This document shows positions 1 through 10,673 of a stretch of 35,284 nucleotides of DNA, piece after piece. Made by a program: the position numbers and the translations under genes. Under the pieces are notes generated by a model. It did no database searches. It saw only the letters and a program-made list of their open reading frames with translations, and had not been told where the DNA came from. Positions within the stretch are counted from its first letter, which is position 1; each line of letters opens with the position of its first letter. The stretch comes from Streptomyces niveus (GTDB lineage Bacteria; Actinomycetota; Actinomycetes; Streptomycetales; Streptomycetaceae): positions 1-35,284 of the forward strand of contig NZ_MDCR01000274.1 of the NCBI RefSeq assembly GCF_001723055.1, given 5' to 3'.

Positions 1-2249
<2,249 letters not shown>

Positions 2250-2350
2250 CGATCACCTCTCCGCTCTGCCCTGACCGTTTCCGTCACCGGTGCGCGGTCC
2301 TGCGCCCTGCGTCCTGCGCCCGCGATCCCTCGCTTCTCGCCACCCGCTCC

Positions 2351-3388
2351 TCAGTCCTTGTACTTCGCCTCCGGCGGGCCTTTTATGCCGGGCAGTCCGG
2401 CCTTCAGCCACCGGTCGTACGACTTCATCCAGGGGCTGTCGGCGCCGCCCGCGCGGTACTCCTCCAGCACCTGGTTGACCCGGCGCACCAGGTCGTCGTT
2501 GCCGAGCTTGGCCGCGACGCCGTAGTACTCCTTGGTGAACGGCTCGCCCACCAGCTCGACCGCCGGGTCCTGCGCGGCCTGCCCGGCCGCCAGCGCGTTG
2601 TCCGTGACGATCGCGTCGACCTCGCCCATCTGGAGCCGTACCAGACAGTCCAGCTGGTTGGGCACCGTCAGGATGTCCTTGTCCTTCGGCGTCCCGTCGT
2701 CCTCGTCCTCGAAGATCGCGCCGAACGAGTTCTTCACCAGCTCGTCGTAGGCCGTCGTGCTGTCCGCCGAGCAGACGCGCTTGCCGGACAGGGACTCGTC
2801 GTACCCCGTGATGCCGGAGTCCTTGGGAGCCAGTATCTGCTGGCCGGCCTCGAAGTAGGCGGTGGAGAACGCGACCTGTTCACTGCGCGCGCAGTTGATC
2901 GTCATGGTCCGTACGACCAGGTCGACCCCGCTGTCGGTGTCCGTGTTCAGGGCGTCGACCCGCTGGTTGGTGGGAATGGCGCGAAAGACGATGTCCTTGG
3001 GCGAGCCGAGGATGTCCGTGGCGATGGCCCGCGCCAGGTCGATGTCGAAGCCCTCGATGGTCTTGGTGGCGGGATCGCGGTAGCCCCAGCGGTAACTGCT
3101 CTGGTCGATGCCGACGATCAGATGACCGCGCGCCTTGATCTTGTCGATCGTCGGCCCGTCCTCGCGCGAGGCCCGCAGACTGCGCTCCGGCTCCTCGCAG
3201 TCCGCCTCCTCGGCGGCGGGCGCGGCCTGCGTGGCGGCCTGCCGCGCCTCCCCGCGGTCGTCGGCCCGGTCGGCGCGGGACAGCGGCAGCAGGGTGAGCG
3301 TCGCGGCCAGCGCGACGACGGCGGCGACCGTGACTCCCGTACGGCGGCCGGTGGGCCGGCCGTGGGTGTCGGTGGCGTCGGTGTTCAT
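2351..3388 (-). CDS. glnH: GlnH-like periplasmic-type amino-acid-binding protein (SBP family 3)
   Basis: The 345-aa protein has an Arg-containing N-terminus and a hydrophobic segment (about residues 19-36). An Ala/Glu-rich spacer follows, and then a type-3 solute-binding domain from about residue 80: IKARGHLIVGIDQSSYRWGY, EGFDIDLARAIA, DLVVRTMTINCARSEQVAFS and a C-terminal EYYGVAAKLGNDDLVRRVNQ. In mycobacteria GlnH binds aspartate/glutamate/asparagine and signals through GlnX to PknG; the same role is inferred here. No lipobox cysteine follows the hydrophobic segment (C64 is too far away in EEADCEEP), so it may stay anchored by that segment or be released. The ATG at 3388 has GGGGGAGGA 3-4 nt upstream. 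A larger upstream reading frame was rejected because it would run back into glnX. It starts 11 nt after glnX stops, so the two are surely one transcript. Confidence 0.9.
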   Translation of the reverse strand: MNTDATDTHGRPTGRRTGVTVAAVVALAATLTLLPLSRADRADDRGEARQAATQAAPAAEEADCEEPERSLRASREDGPTIDKIKARGHLIVGIDQSSYRWGYRDPATKTIEGFDIDLARAIATDILGSPKDIVFRAIPTNQRVDALNTDTDSGVDLVVRTMTINCARSEQVAFSTAYFEAGQQILAPKDSGITGYDESLSGKRVCSADSTTAYDELVKNSFGAIFEDEDDGTPKDKDILTVPNQLDCLVRLQMGEVDAIVTDNALAAGQAAQDPAVELVGEPFTKEYYGVAAKLGNDDLVRRVNQVLEEYRAGGADSPWMKSYDRWLKAGLPGIKGPPEAKYKD

Positions 3389-3399
3389 TCCTCCCCCTG

Positions 3400-4812
3400 T
3401 CACCGGTACTCCGAAAGCCTGCGGTTGACACCCAGGATGGCGCCGACCGCACCGAGCAGGCCCAGCACGAGGGCCCCGATCGCCAGGCCGAACAGGGCGC
3501 CGCGGCCCGCCTTCGCGGAGTCCGTGAACTCTTCCTGCTCGTGGCCGATGGCCTTCTCCAGCTCGTCGTCCACGGTGTCGAACGTCTGGCCCGTCGAGGC
3601 GTTGTCGCCGATGACCTTGTCCACCGCGTCGTCGTAGTTGCCGGCCTTGTCCGTGGCGTTCGCCGACTTGTGCCGGTACTGCCACTCGGTGGTCGCCGCG
3701 CGGGCGCTTTCGACCGGCGCGCGCCCCGTCTTGTCGTCGGCGAGCTTGTCCGCCTTCGACAACGCCTCACCGAGAGCGGTCATATGGGACTGGTAGTCCA
3801 CCTCGTACTGGTCCTTCTGGGGCTCGTCGCCCTTCTTCTCCGTGAGGACGGCGCCCCGCGCGACCAGCGTCAGATTCTCGCTCGCGCGGGCCTTCAGCGA
3901 GCTGATCCGGGCGTCGTTGAGGACCTTCAGCGACGCCTGCCCGTTCGTGTTCGCGTTGTTCAGCTCGACGCGCGCCACCGTGTGGCCCACCGCCAGCCAC
4001 AGCAGCACCACCGTGGCGGCTGCCGTCGCCGCCAGCAGACCGTGGTTGAACACCCTGTTCGTCCGCAGGTAGTTACGGCGCTGCGCCCACGCGAGGACCC
4101 CCAGCGCGACGACACCGGCGGCGAGGCCCAGGAACGGCCACAGCCGGGCGTCCTCGTGGTCCTGGTCGAGCCGGGCCGTCTCCGACGCGTACAGCTTCTC
4201 GGCCGCCGGCAGGATCTCCTGCGTCATCAGCTGGTTGGCGTAGCGCAGATAGGCGCCGCCCAGCGGCAGTCCCTGCCGGTTGTTGGCCCGCGCGCGCTCG
4301 ACCAGACCGGTGTAGCGCGGCAGTTTCTCGTTGATGGTGGCGATCTGGCGGCCCGAGTCGCTGGAGCTGTCCGTGCTCGACGCGGCGTCGACCAGCAGCT
4401 CGGACGCCGTCGTGATGTCGTCCCGATAGCCCTTCTGCACCGACGCGGGCTCCTGGGCGCCCGCCAGGAAGCCGCTGGAGGCGGCCGTGTCGGCGGAGGC
4501 GAGCGAGCCGTAGATCTTCGCCGCGACCGCGCTCAGCGGCTGGCTGCGCTCGACGACGTCGTCGGCGGCGGAGTACCGGTCGGCGACCTCGAAGGACGTC
4601 ACCGCCCCGAACACCACGACCAGCAGGGCCAGTAGCGCCCCGATGATCTGGAGTCGCCCCGGCTCCGTCGTCGCCGCGGCGCGCACGCGCTCCCTGCCCT
4701 CGGCCCACGCACCGCGCGGTGCCGGTGGCGGCGCGGGCGGTGGAGCGGACGGCGCGGGCGCGTGCGTCGGCGCCGGAACAGGCGCTGTGCGCACATTCGG
4801 CGGGTATGTCAC
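3400..4812 (-). CDS. glnX: GlnX-like four-TM membrane receptor of the PknG system
   Basis: The 470-aa integral membrane protein starts with a Pro/Ala-rich cytoplasmic tail (1-50). Membrane helices follow at about 54-74, 225-243, 258-279 and 438-462. This leaves two large extracytoplasmic helical loops of about 150 residues each (75-224 and 280-437) that resemble four-helix sensor domains. No HAMP, kinase or methyl-accepting domain is present. The architecture and the neighbours (glnH, pknG) match mycobacterial GlnX (Rv0412c type), which passes the ligand state of GlnH to cytoplasmic PknG. The GTG at 4812 is chosen because GGGGGAGG stands 5 nt upstream; an ATG at 4914 lacks such support. It is the first gene of the cassette. 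The repeats at 4928-4962 lie just upstream and may control it. Confidence 0.86.
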   Translation of the reverse strand: MTYPPNVRTAPVPAPTHAPAPSAPPPAPPPAPRGAWAEGRERVRAAATTEPGRLQIIGALLALLVVVFGAVTSFEVADRYSAADDVVERSQPLSAVAAKIYGSLASADTAASSGFLAGAQEPASVQKGYRDDITTASELLVDAASSTDSSSDSGRQIATINEKLPRYTGLVERARANNRQGLPLGGAYLRYANQLMTQEILPAAEKLYASETARLDQDHEDARLWPFLGLAAGVVALGVLAWAQRRNYLRTNRVFNHGLLAATAAATVVLLWLAVGHTVARVELNNANTNGQASLKVLNDARISSLKARASENLTLVARGAVLTEKKGDEPQKDQYEVDYQSHMTALGEALSKADKLADDKTGRAPVESARAATTEWQYRHKSANATDKAGNYDDAVDKVIGDNASTGQTFDTVDDELEKAIGHEQEEFTDSAKAGRGALFGLAIGALVLGLLGAVGAILGVNRRLSEYR

Positions 4813-4927
4813 TTGACCTCCCCCTCGGTCACTGACGACGGCGTCGCGCCCCTCGGCGGACGGAGGGACAAGTCCCGGCCAGCAGTATGGCCGCAGGAAC
4901 CGGCATCCACACAAGCCTTGACGTGAT

Positions 4928-4962
4928 CTTGTGCGGACGAAGCCCGGCCTTGTGCGGACGAA
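4928..4962. repeat. Two 14-bp direct repeats, 21-bp period, upstream of glnX
   Basis: CTTGTGCGGACGAA occurs exactly at 4928-4941 and again at 4949-4962. The centres are 21 bp apart, two DNA helical turns. A third, inverted and slightly degenerate half-site (TCCACACAAG) lies at 4906-4915. On the minus strand a weak -10-like CATACT (4889-4884) lies about 40 nt downstream. The repeats would then sit just upstream of a -35 region, the usual place for an activator. The geometry is seen directly; the regulatory role is inferred. Confidence 0.55.
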
Positions 4963-5013
4963 CCGGACGATGAAGCACTATCCCCCCACCGTGCTCCCCC
5001 ATTGAATACGTCA

Positions 5014-5060
5014 CGGACCCGTGATCGGTTCCCGTTCCGAGGGGTCCGATCACGGGTCCG
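5014..5060 (-). terminator. 15-bp perfect inverted repeat after the csn operon
   Basis: CGGACCCGTGATCGG (5014-5028) and its exact reverse complement (5046-5060) enclose a 17-nt loop. The site starts 20 nt past the stop of the kinase gene and has no clear T-tract. It is most likely the operon terminator, but a protein-binding palindrome is possible given the long loop. Confidence 0.6.
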
Positions 5061-5080
5061 GCGGCGACACGCGCCCCGCC

Positions 5081-6088
5081 TCAGCCGTCGTAGTGCGCCC
5101 GCAGCCTCGCGTGCGCCTCCGCCTGCGCCCCGGTGTGGTCAAGACCCAGCAGACCGGCGCCCAGCACCGGCGGCGCCGTCACCACGCCCACCACGGCCTT
5201 CGGCGCGCGGGCCGCCAGCAACTCCCGGACCCCGTCGTCCAGTCGGGGATGCCGGGCCGCCAGCACACTGCCGCCCAGCAGCACCGGCACCTCCTCGTCC
5301 AGCAGTCCCAGCCGCTCCAGCGCCACCCCCGCCAGCGCCACGACCTCGGTGGCGAGCCGGTCGACCACCGACGCGGCCACCGCGTCGCCCGCCGCGCTCG
5401 TGGCGAAGAGGACCGGCGTCAGCTCGTGCCTGCGCGCGAACGGGATATGACCCAGGTGCAGCGCCTCGATCAGCGCGTACACCGAGCCGAGGCCGAAGTG
5501 CCCCGGCACCGTGCGCATCAGCTCCGTCGGCTCGCCCCGCCCGTCCTCGGCGCGCGCCGCGAACCACAGCGCCTCCTCCGCGAGCCCGGAACCGCCGCCC
5601 CAGTCGCCGGAGATCCGGCCGATGGCGGGGAAGCGCGCCGTACGCCCGTCGGGGAGCATGCCCACGCAGTTGATGCCCGCGCCGCACACGACGGCCACTC
5701 CGCGCGGTTCGGCGCCGCCGGGCAGCCCGGCGCGCAGTATCGCGAACGTGTCGTTGCGCACCTCCGTGGTGCGGCCCCAGCCGCGCCGCTGCACCGCCGC
5801 CGCCAACTCCCTCTCCTCCACCGGGAGATCGGCGTTGGCCAGACACGCCGAGACATGCCCGGCGATGCCCTCCGTACGAAGGCCCGCGTCGGCCGCGGCG
5901 TCGGCGACGATCGCGGCCAGCTTGTCGATCGCCGGCTCCACGCCCACCACCGGCGGCTGGAAGCCGCCGCCGCGCGCCGCGCCGAGCACATACCCGTCGG
6001 CACCGATCACGGTCACATCGGTCTTGCTGTTCCCGGCGTCGACGGCCAGGACGCTCCCGCGCCCCGCCGCCGGCTCGGTCCGGCTCAT
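5081..6088 (-). CDS. csnK: Sugar kinase of the BadF/BadG/BcrA/BcrD ATPase family (CsnK-like, amino-sugar kinase)
   Basis: The 335-aa ASKHA-fold kinase has a phosphate-1 motif DAGNSKTD at residues 17-24, a VRNDTFAILRAG segment, GVAVVCGAGINCVG, the GRISGDWGGGSGLAEEAL loop and an adenosine-type VLLGGSVLAARHP motif. This family includes N-acetylglucosamine kinases. In the csn locus it would phosphorylate glucosamine released from imported chitosan oligosaccharides; the exact substrate cannot be read from sequence. The ATG at 6088 overlaps the stop of the GH4 gene (ATGA), so the two are translationally coupled. A GTG at 6094 is the alternative start. It is the last gene of the operon, followed by the inverted repeat at 5014-5060. 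Confidence 0.82.
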   Translation of the reverse strand: MSRTEPAAGRGSVLAVDAGNSKTDVTVIGADGYVLGAARGGGFQPPVVGVEPAIDKLAAIVADAAADAGLRTEGIAGHVSACLANADLPVEERELAAAVQRRGWGRTTEVRNDTFAILRAGLPGGAEPRGVAVVCGAGINCVGMLPDGRTARFPAIGRISGDWGGGSGLAEEALWFAARAEDGRGEPTELMRTVPGHFGLGSVYALIEALHLGHIPFARRHELTPVLFATSAAGDAVAASVVDRLATEVVALAGVALERLGLLDEEVPVLLGGSVLAARHPRLDDGVRELLAARAPKAVVGVVTAPPVLGAGLLGLDHTGAQAEAHARLRAHYDG

Positions 6089-7359
6089 GCCCACGCGAGG
6101 TGCTCCCGGTTGTGCGCGATCAGTCGGTCGGTGAGGCCGTCGGCGTACTCGTACTGACCGATCAACGGGTGGGACAGCAGCGCCTTGTAGACGCGGTCGC
6201 GCCCCCCGTGCAGCGCGGCCTGGAGCGCCAGGTCCTCGTACGCGGTGACATTGGCGATCAGCCCCGCGTACAGCGGGTCCACCGCGGGCACGGCCAGCGG
6301 CGTCGCCCCCGAGGCGTCGACCCTGGCCTGGACCTCGATCACCGCGTCGTCGGCGAGGAACGGCAGCGTGCCGTTGTTGTACGTGTTGACGACCTGGACC
6401 GGGCTGCCGCCGCTGCCGGCGTCACCCAGCAGCGAGGCGGCGAGATCGACCGCGGCCTCGCTGTAGAAGGCGCCGCCGCGCTTCGCCAGCAGCTCCGGCT
6501 TCTCGTCCAGCGCCGGATCGCCGTACATCGCGAGCAACTGCGCCTCCATCTCGGCCACTTCGGCGGCCCGCGACGGCTTGGTGCCCAGCTCCCTGACGAC
6601 CTCGTCGTGCGCGTAGAAGTAGCGCAGGTAGTAGGAGGGCACCACGCCAAGGGTGTCGAGCACCGGGCGCGGCAGCCGCAGATCGGCGGCGATGGCGTCG
6701 CCGTGCTCCGCGATCAGCTTCGGCAGCACGTCCTCGCCGTCGGGGCCGCCGAGCCGTACGCTGCGCTCCCAGGTCAGATGGTTCAGCCCGATGTGCTCCA
6801 GATGGACCTGCGAGGGGGCGACGTCCAGCAGCTTCGCGAACTTCCGCTGGAAGCCGATCGCGACGTTGCACAGCCCGATCGCCTTGTGTCCGGCCTGGAG
6901 CAGCGCGCGCGTCACGATCCCCACCGGGTTGGTGAAGTCGATGATCCACGCGTCCGGGTTGGCGCGCCGTACCCGCTCGGCGATGTCCAGCACCACCGGG
7001 ACCGTACGCAGCGCCTTGGCGAGACCGCCGGCGCCCGTCGTCTCCTGGCCGACACAGCCGCACTCCAGCGGCCAGGTCTCGTCCTGCTGTCGCGCGGCCT
7101 GTCCGCCGACGCGCAGCTGGAGCAGGACGGCGTCGGCGCCCGCCACGCCCGCGTCCAGGTCGGACGTCGTGACGATCGTTCCGGGGTGTCCCTGCTTGGC
7201 GAAGATCCGCCGCGCGAGACCGCCCACCAGGTCGAGCCGGTCGGCCGCCGGGTCGACGAGCACCAGCTCACTGATCGGGAGCGTGTCCCTCAACCGGGCG
7301 AAGCCGTCGATCAACTCAGGTGTATAGGTGGACCCGCCACCCACTACTGCGAGTTTCAT
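6085..7359 (-). CDS. csnH: GH4-family NAD-dependent glycosidase (CsnH-like, annotated 6-phospho-beta-glucosidase)
   Basis: The 424-aa protein shows the GH4 pattern: an NAD-binding Rossmann start MKLAVVGGGSTYTPEL, then DFTNPVGIVTRAL, the metal-ligand cysteine in GLCNVAIGF (C164) and the metal-ligand histidine in GLNHLTW (H194). GH4 enzymes use NAD+ and Mn2+ in an oxidation/elimination mechanism, not classical hydrolysis. Most act on 6-phosphorylated substrates, but in a csn-type locus with an ABC importer (not a PTS) the substrate is likely an unphosphorylated or kinase-treated glucosamine oligosaccharide. The gene starts at an ATG at 7359, 4 nt after the permease stop, and overlaps the kinase by 4 nt. 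Confidence 0.88.
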   Translation of the reverse strand: MKLAVVGGGSTYTPELIDGFARLRDTLPISELVLVDPAADRLDLVGGLARRIFAKQGHPGTIVTTSDLDAGVAGADAVLLQLRVGGQAARQQDETWPLECGCVGQETTGAGGLAKALRTVPVVLDIAERVRRANPDAWIIDFTNPVGIVTRALLQAGHKAIGLCNVAIGFQRKFAKLLDVAPSQVHLEHIGLNHLTWERSVRLGGPDGEDVLPKLIAEHGDAIAADLRLPRPVLDTLGVVPSYYLRYFYAHDEVVRELGTKPSRAAEVAEMEAQLLAMYGDPALDEKPELLAKRGGAFYSEAAVDLAASLLGDAGSGGSPVQVVNTYNNGTLPFLADDAVIEVQARVDASGATPLAVPAVDPLYAGLIANVTAYEDLALQAALHGGRDRVYKALLSHPLIGQYEYADGLTDRLIAHNREHLAWA

Positions 7360-7363
7360 GTTT

Positions 7364-8269
7364 CTAGCCCTTCACTCCGGTCAGTGTGACGCCCTCGACA
7401 AACGCCTTCTGTGCGAAGAAGAAGACGAGGATCACAGGGGCCATGACCAGAACGGTCGCGGCCATGGTCAGGTTCCAGTCGGTGTGGTGCGCGCCCTTGA
7501 AGGACTCCAGTCCGTAACTGAGCGTCCAGGCGGCCGGGTTCTCCGACGCGTAGATCTGTGGGCCGAAGTAGTCGTTCCACGCGTAGAAGAACTGGAACAG
7601 CGCCACCGCGGCGATGCCCGGCTTCGCCATCGGCAGGACGACCCTGAGCAGCGTACGGAACTCGCCGCAGCCGTCCACGCGCGCCGCGTCCAGGTACTCG
7701 TTGGGGATGGTGAGCAGGAACTGCCTCAGCAGGAAGATGGAGAACGCGTCGCCGAACGCCATCGGGATGATCAGCGGCCACAGCGTGCCCGACAGGTCGA
7801 GCTGCTTCGCCCAGAAGAGATACATCGGGATGATGATCACCTGGGGCGGCAGCATCATCATCGAGATGACGAGCATCAGCGACAACTGCCGCCCGCGGAA
7901 ACGGAACTTGGCCAGCGCGTACGCCACGGGGATCGAGGAGAGCACCGACAGGAGCGTCCCCAGCCCCGCGTACAGCAGGGTGTTCTTCCACCAGGTCAGA
8001 AAGCCCGGCGTGTCGAAGACCTTGGTGTAGTTGCCCCACTCCCAGCTGTTGGGCGTGAGGTCCCGGGTGAGCGCCTGCTGGTCGCTCATCACCGAGGTGA
8101 GGAAGAGGAAGACGAACGGCAGCACGAAGAACAGCGCCGCCGCGACACCGAGCGCGTGCACGGCGATCCAGTGCAGCACCGCCTTGCGGCGCGCGGTACG
8201 CGCCGCCGGTGTCGTCGCGTCCGGCAGCTTCGACGGCCGGCCGGGCGCGTCCAGGAGTTGCTGGGACAT
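7364..8269 (-). CDS. csnG: Carbohydrate ABC transporter permease, MalG type (CsnG-like)
   Basis: The 301-aa CUT1-family inner-membrane subunit has a cytoplasmic N-terminal tail (about 1-30) and then six hydrophobic segments. The first spans about 38-60 (ALFFVLPFVFLFLTS). The EAA loop that docks on the ATPase lies near residues 194-217 (DAARVDGCGEFRTLLRVVLP). It ends FVEGVTLTGVKG, typical of MalG-like proteins. The gene starts 2 nt after the upstream permease stop and precedes the GH4 gene by 4 nt, so it is a tightly packed operon member. It would pair with the MalF-type partner to form the channel for glucosamine oligosaccharides. Confidence 0.9.
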   Translation of the reverse strand: MSQQLLDAPGRPSKLPDATTPAARTARRKAVLHWIAVHALGVAAALFFVLPFVFLFLTSVMSDQQALTRDLTPNSWEWGNYTKVFDTPGFLTWWKNTLLYAGLGTLLSVLSSIPVAYALAKFRFRGRQLSLMLVISMMMLPPQVIIIPMYLFWAKQLDLSGTLWPLIIPMAFGDAFSIFLLRQFLLTIPNEYLDAARVDGCGEFRTLLRVVLPMAKPGIAAVALFQFFYAWNDYFGPQIYASENPAAWTLSYGLESFKGAHHTDWNLTMAATVLVMAPVILVFFFAQKAFVEGVTLTGVKG

Positions 8270-8271
8270 GG

Positions 8272-9213
8272 TCAGTCACCCGTTCCGATCAGTCCGCCGC
8301 GACGCCGCATCAGGAACGCGGTGAAGACCATGGCCAGGGCGAACAGGACGAGCGCGACGACGCAGGCGGCGCCGTAGTCGAAGCGCTGGAAGCCGAGGTT
8401 GTAGACGAGCTGCGGCAGGGTCAGCGTCGACTTGTCGGGGTAGCCGGGCTCGAACGCCTGGCCCGAGCCGCCGATGATGCCGGAGGCGACCTTGCCCGCC
8501 ACCAGGGGCTGTGTGTAGTACTGCATGGCCTGGATCACGCCCGTGACCACGGCGAACAGGACGATCGGCGAGATGTTCGGCAGCGTCACGAAGCGGAAGC
8601 GCTGCCACGCCGACGTGCCGTCCAGCTCGGCCGCCTCGTACTGCTCCTTCGGTACGTCGAGCAGCGCGGCCATGAAGATCACCATCAGGTCGCCGATGCC
8701 CCAGACTGCCAGCATCGTGAGCGCCGGTTTGGACCAGGAGCCGTCGTTGAACCAGCCCGGCGTGGGCAGCCCGAGATCGCCGAGGATCGTGTTGACCGGC
8801 CCCGTACCGGGGTTGAGGAGGAACACGAAGGCGAGCGTGGCCGCGACGGGCGGCGCCAGGTACGGCAGGTAGAACAGGGTCCGGAAGACCCCCGTACCCG
8901 TCTTGATCTTCGTGATCAGCATGCCGACGCCGAGACCGAACAGGACCCGGCAGGAGACCATCACCACGACCAGCCACAGCGTGTTGCCCAGCGACGGCCA
9001 GAACAGCGGGTAGTCGCTGAAGACATAGCTCCAGTTCCCGAGCCCGTTCCAGACGGGGGAGTTGAAGCCGTCGTACTTCATGAAGGAGAAGTACACGGTC
9101 GACACGAGCGGATACGCGAAGAAGACCGTGAACCCGATCAACCAGGGCGAGAGGAACGCCAGCGTCCGCAGCGCGCTCCTGCGCTGCTTCGAACGCAGCG
9201 TGTTACCGGCCAT
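8272..9213 (-). CDS. csnF: Carbohydrate ABC transporter permease, MalF/UgpA type (CsnF-like)
   Basis: The 313-aa protein opens with a basic tail followed by LAFLSPWLIGFTVFFAYPLV, the classic first TM of UgpA-like permeases. It has six predicted membrane segments and an EAA loop near residues 192-215 (YEAAELDGTSAWQRFRFVTL). The ATG at 9213 follows the stop of the binding-protein gene by 19 nt. A further ATG at 9255 would overlap that gene and adds a non-hydrophobic extension, so it is less likely. No ATP-binding subunit is encoded nearby. In Streptomyces the shared MsiK ATPase serves many CUT1 importers, and I infer the same here. Confidence 0.88.
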   Translation of the reverse strand: MAGNTLRSKQRRSALRTLAFLSPWLIGFTVFFAYPLVSTVYFSFMKYDGFNSPVWNGLGNWSYVFSDYPLFWPSLGNTLWLVVVMVSCRVLFGLGVGMLITKIKTGTGVFRTLFYLPYLAPPVAATLAFVFLLNPGTGPVNTILGDLGLPTPGWFNDGSWSKPALTMLAVWGIGDLMVIFMAALLDVPKEQYEAAELDGTSAWQRFRFVTLPNISPIVLFAVVTGVIQAMQYYTQPLVAGKVASGIIGGSGQAFEPGYPDKSTLTLPQLVYNLGFQRFDYGAACVVALVLFALAMVFTAFLMRRRGGLIGTGD

Positions 9214-9232
9214 CAGTCGGCTTCCCGGCCCG

Positions 9233-10567
9233 CTACTTGGCCTGCTCGATGTCACGGTCGATCTGCCGCGCCGTCTTCTCCAGGCCGCCCTGGAGGTCCT
9301 TCACGGCGCCCTTCTCGTACTGGTAGCCGAAGTCCTGGAGCGTCTGCTGGTACGTCGCGCCGTTGATCGCGCCTTCGGGGGTGCTGGACTTCGGGTGCTG
9401 GGCGATGTCGAGGAACGTCTTGAAGCGCGGGTCGAAGTCCAGGTCGGGCGACTTGAGGGCGGCGAGCGTGGAGGGCACGTTGCGGATGCCGTTGGCGAAC
9501 TGCACGACCGCGTCGGTGTCGGTGGTCATGTACTTCACCAGCTCCCACGCGGCGTTCTGCTTCTTGCTCTGCGGAGCGATGCCCATGATCGTGCCGGACA
9601 GGAACCCCTTGCCGTAGCTGTCGGCCTCGTCGTCGGCGACGGGCATCGGCGCCACGCCTATCTCGAAGTCGGCTCCCGCTTCCTCGGCCATGCCGAGCCG
9701 CCACTCGCCGTCCAGCTGCATCGCCACCTGACCGGTGTGGAAGGGGTGCTTGGCGCCCCACTCGTCACCGAAGGTGCTGCGGTACTTCTCCAGCTTCTCG
9801 AAACCGCCGAGGTCCTCGACGAGCTTCTTCTGATACGTGAACATCTCCGCGAACGCCGGGTCCTTGGCGATGTTGGACTTGCCGTCCTTGTCGAAGTACG
9901 CGTGGTCCCAGCTCGACATGTAGTGGTCCACGACCGTCTCGTAGCCGTGGTACGTCGGCATCATGCCGACCTGCTCGTAGCTGTCGCCCTTGGGCTTGGT
10001 CAGCTTCTTCGCGACGGTGGCCAGCTCGGACATCGTCCTCGGCGGGGCCGTGATGCCCGCCTCCTTGAAGGCGTCCTTGTTGTAGTACAGCCCGTACGCG
10101 TCGCTGAGCAGCGGCAGCGCGCAGCGGTCGCCCTCGAACTGGGTGTACTGGAGCAGCACCTTCGGGAACGTCTTCTCCAGGTCGATCTTGTCCTTCTTTA
10201 TGAAGGGGCCGAGATCGGCGAAGGCGCCGGAGGAGCAGAACTTGCCGACGTTGGAGGTGGTGAAGGACGACACGACGTCCGGGCCCTTCGAACCGCCCGC
10301 GCGCAGCGCCTGGTTGAGCTTGTCGTCGTTGATGTTGCCGACGACATTGACCTTGATGTTCGGGTGGGCGTCCTCGAAGCGGCCGATGTTCTCCTTGATC
10401 GCCTTGACCTCGGAGGGCGCGCTCCAGCCGTGCCAGAAGGTGATCGTGGTCTTGGCGTTCGGGTCGTCCGAGGCGGCTTCGCCGGACTGCCCCGTACAGG
10501 CGGAGGTGAGGACGGACAGCGCGGCGACCGCGACGGCGGAAGCGGTCAGACGGCGGTTTCTGGGCAT
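9233..10567 (-). CDS. csnE: Extracellular sugar-binding lipoprotein (CsnE-like)
   Basis: This 444-aa family-1 solute-binding protein has a lipoprotein signal with n-region MPRNRR, a hydrophobic core and lipobox LTSAC. The lipidated cysteine would be C24. The mature part shows TTITFWHGWSAPSEVKAIKE, a typical N-terminal strand, and ends with a long helical tail containing DIEQAK. It would capture chito-oligosaccharides (glucosamine oligomers) outside the membrane and hand them to the two permeases that follow. The ATG at 10567 is preceded by GGGAG at 8 nt and gives the correct signal peptide; longer upstream frames put codons before the signal and were rejected. The gap to the ROK regulator gene is 106 nt, which could hold a second promoter. 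Confidence 0.9.
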   Translation of the reverse strand: MPRNRRLTASAVAVAALSVLTSACTGQSGEAASDDPNAKTTITFWHGWSAPSEVKAIKENIGRFEDAHPNIKVNVVGNINDDKLNQALRAGGSKGPDVVSSFTTSNVGKFCSSGAFADLGPFIKKDKIDLEKTFPKVLLQYTQFEGDRCALPLLSDAYGLYYNKDAFKEAGITAPPRTMSELATVAKKLTKPKGDSYEQVGMMPTYHGYETVVDHYMSSWDHAYFDKDGKSNIAKDPAFAEMFTYQKKLVEDLGGFEKLEKYRSTFGDEWGAKHPFHTGQVAMQLDGEWRLGMAEEAGADFEIGVAPMPVADDEADSYGKGFLSGTIMGIAPQSKKQNAAWELVKYMTTDTDAVVQFANGIRNVPSTLAALKSPDLDFDPRFKTFLDIAQHPKSSTPEGAINGATYQQTLQDFGYQYEKGAVKDLQGGLEKTARQIDRDIEQAK

Positions 10568-10673
10568 GACGGAACTCCCGGTGTCGGTCGGGTCCTGAAA
10601 GGGATGGTGTGGGGTCGTGCGGGGGCTGTTGTGAGGGGGCTCGTGGGTCGGAGCGGGCTCGGTGGGAGGCGGC

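Noticed and set aside
7364..9213. Missing ABC ATPase gene, considered as a sign of a broken or degraded transporter operon
   Set aside because: Streptomyces CUT1 sugar importers commonly share the MsiK ATPase encoded elsewhere, and both permeases and the binding protein look intact.
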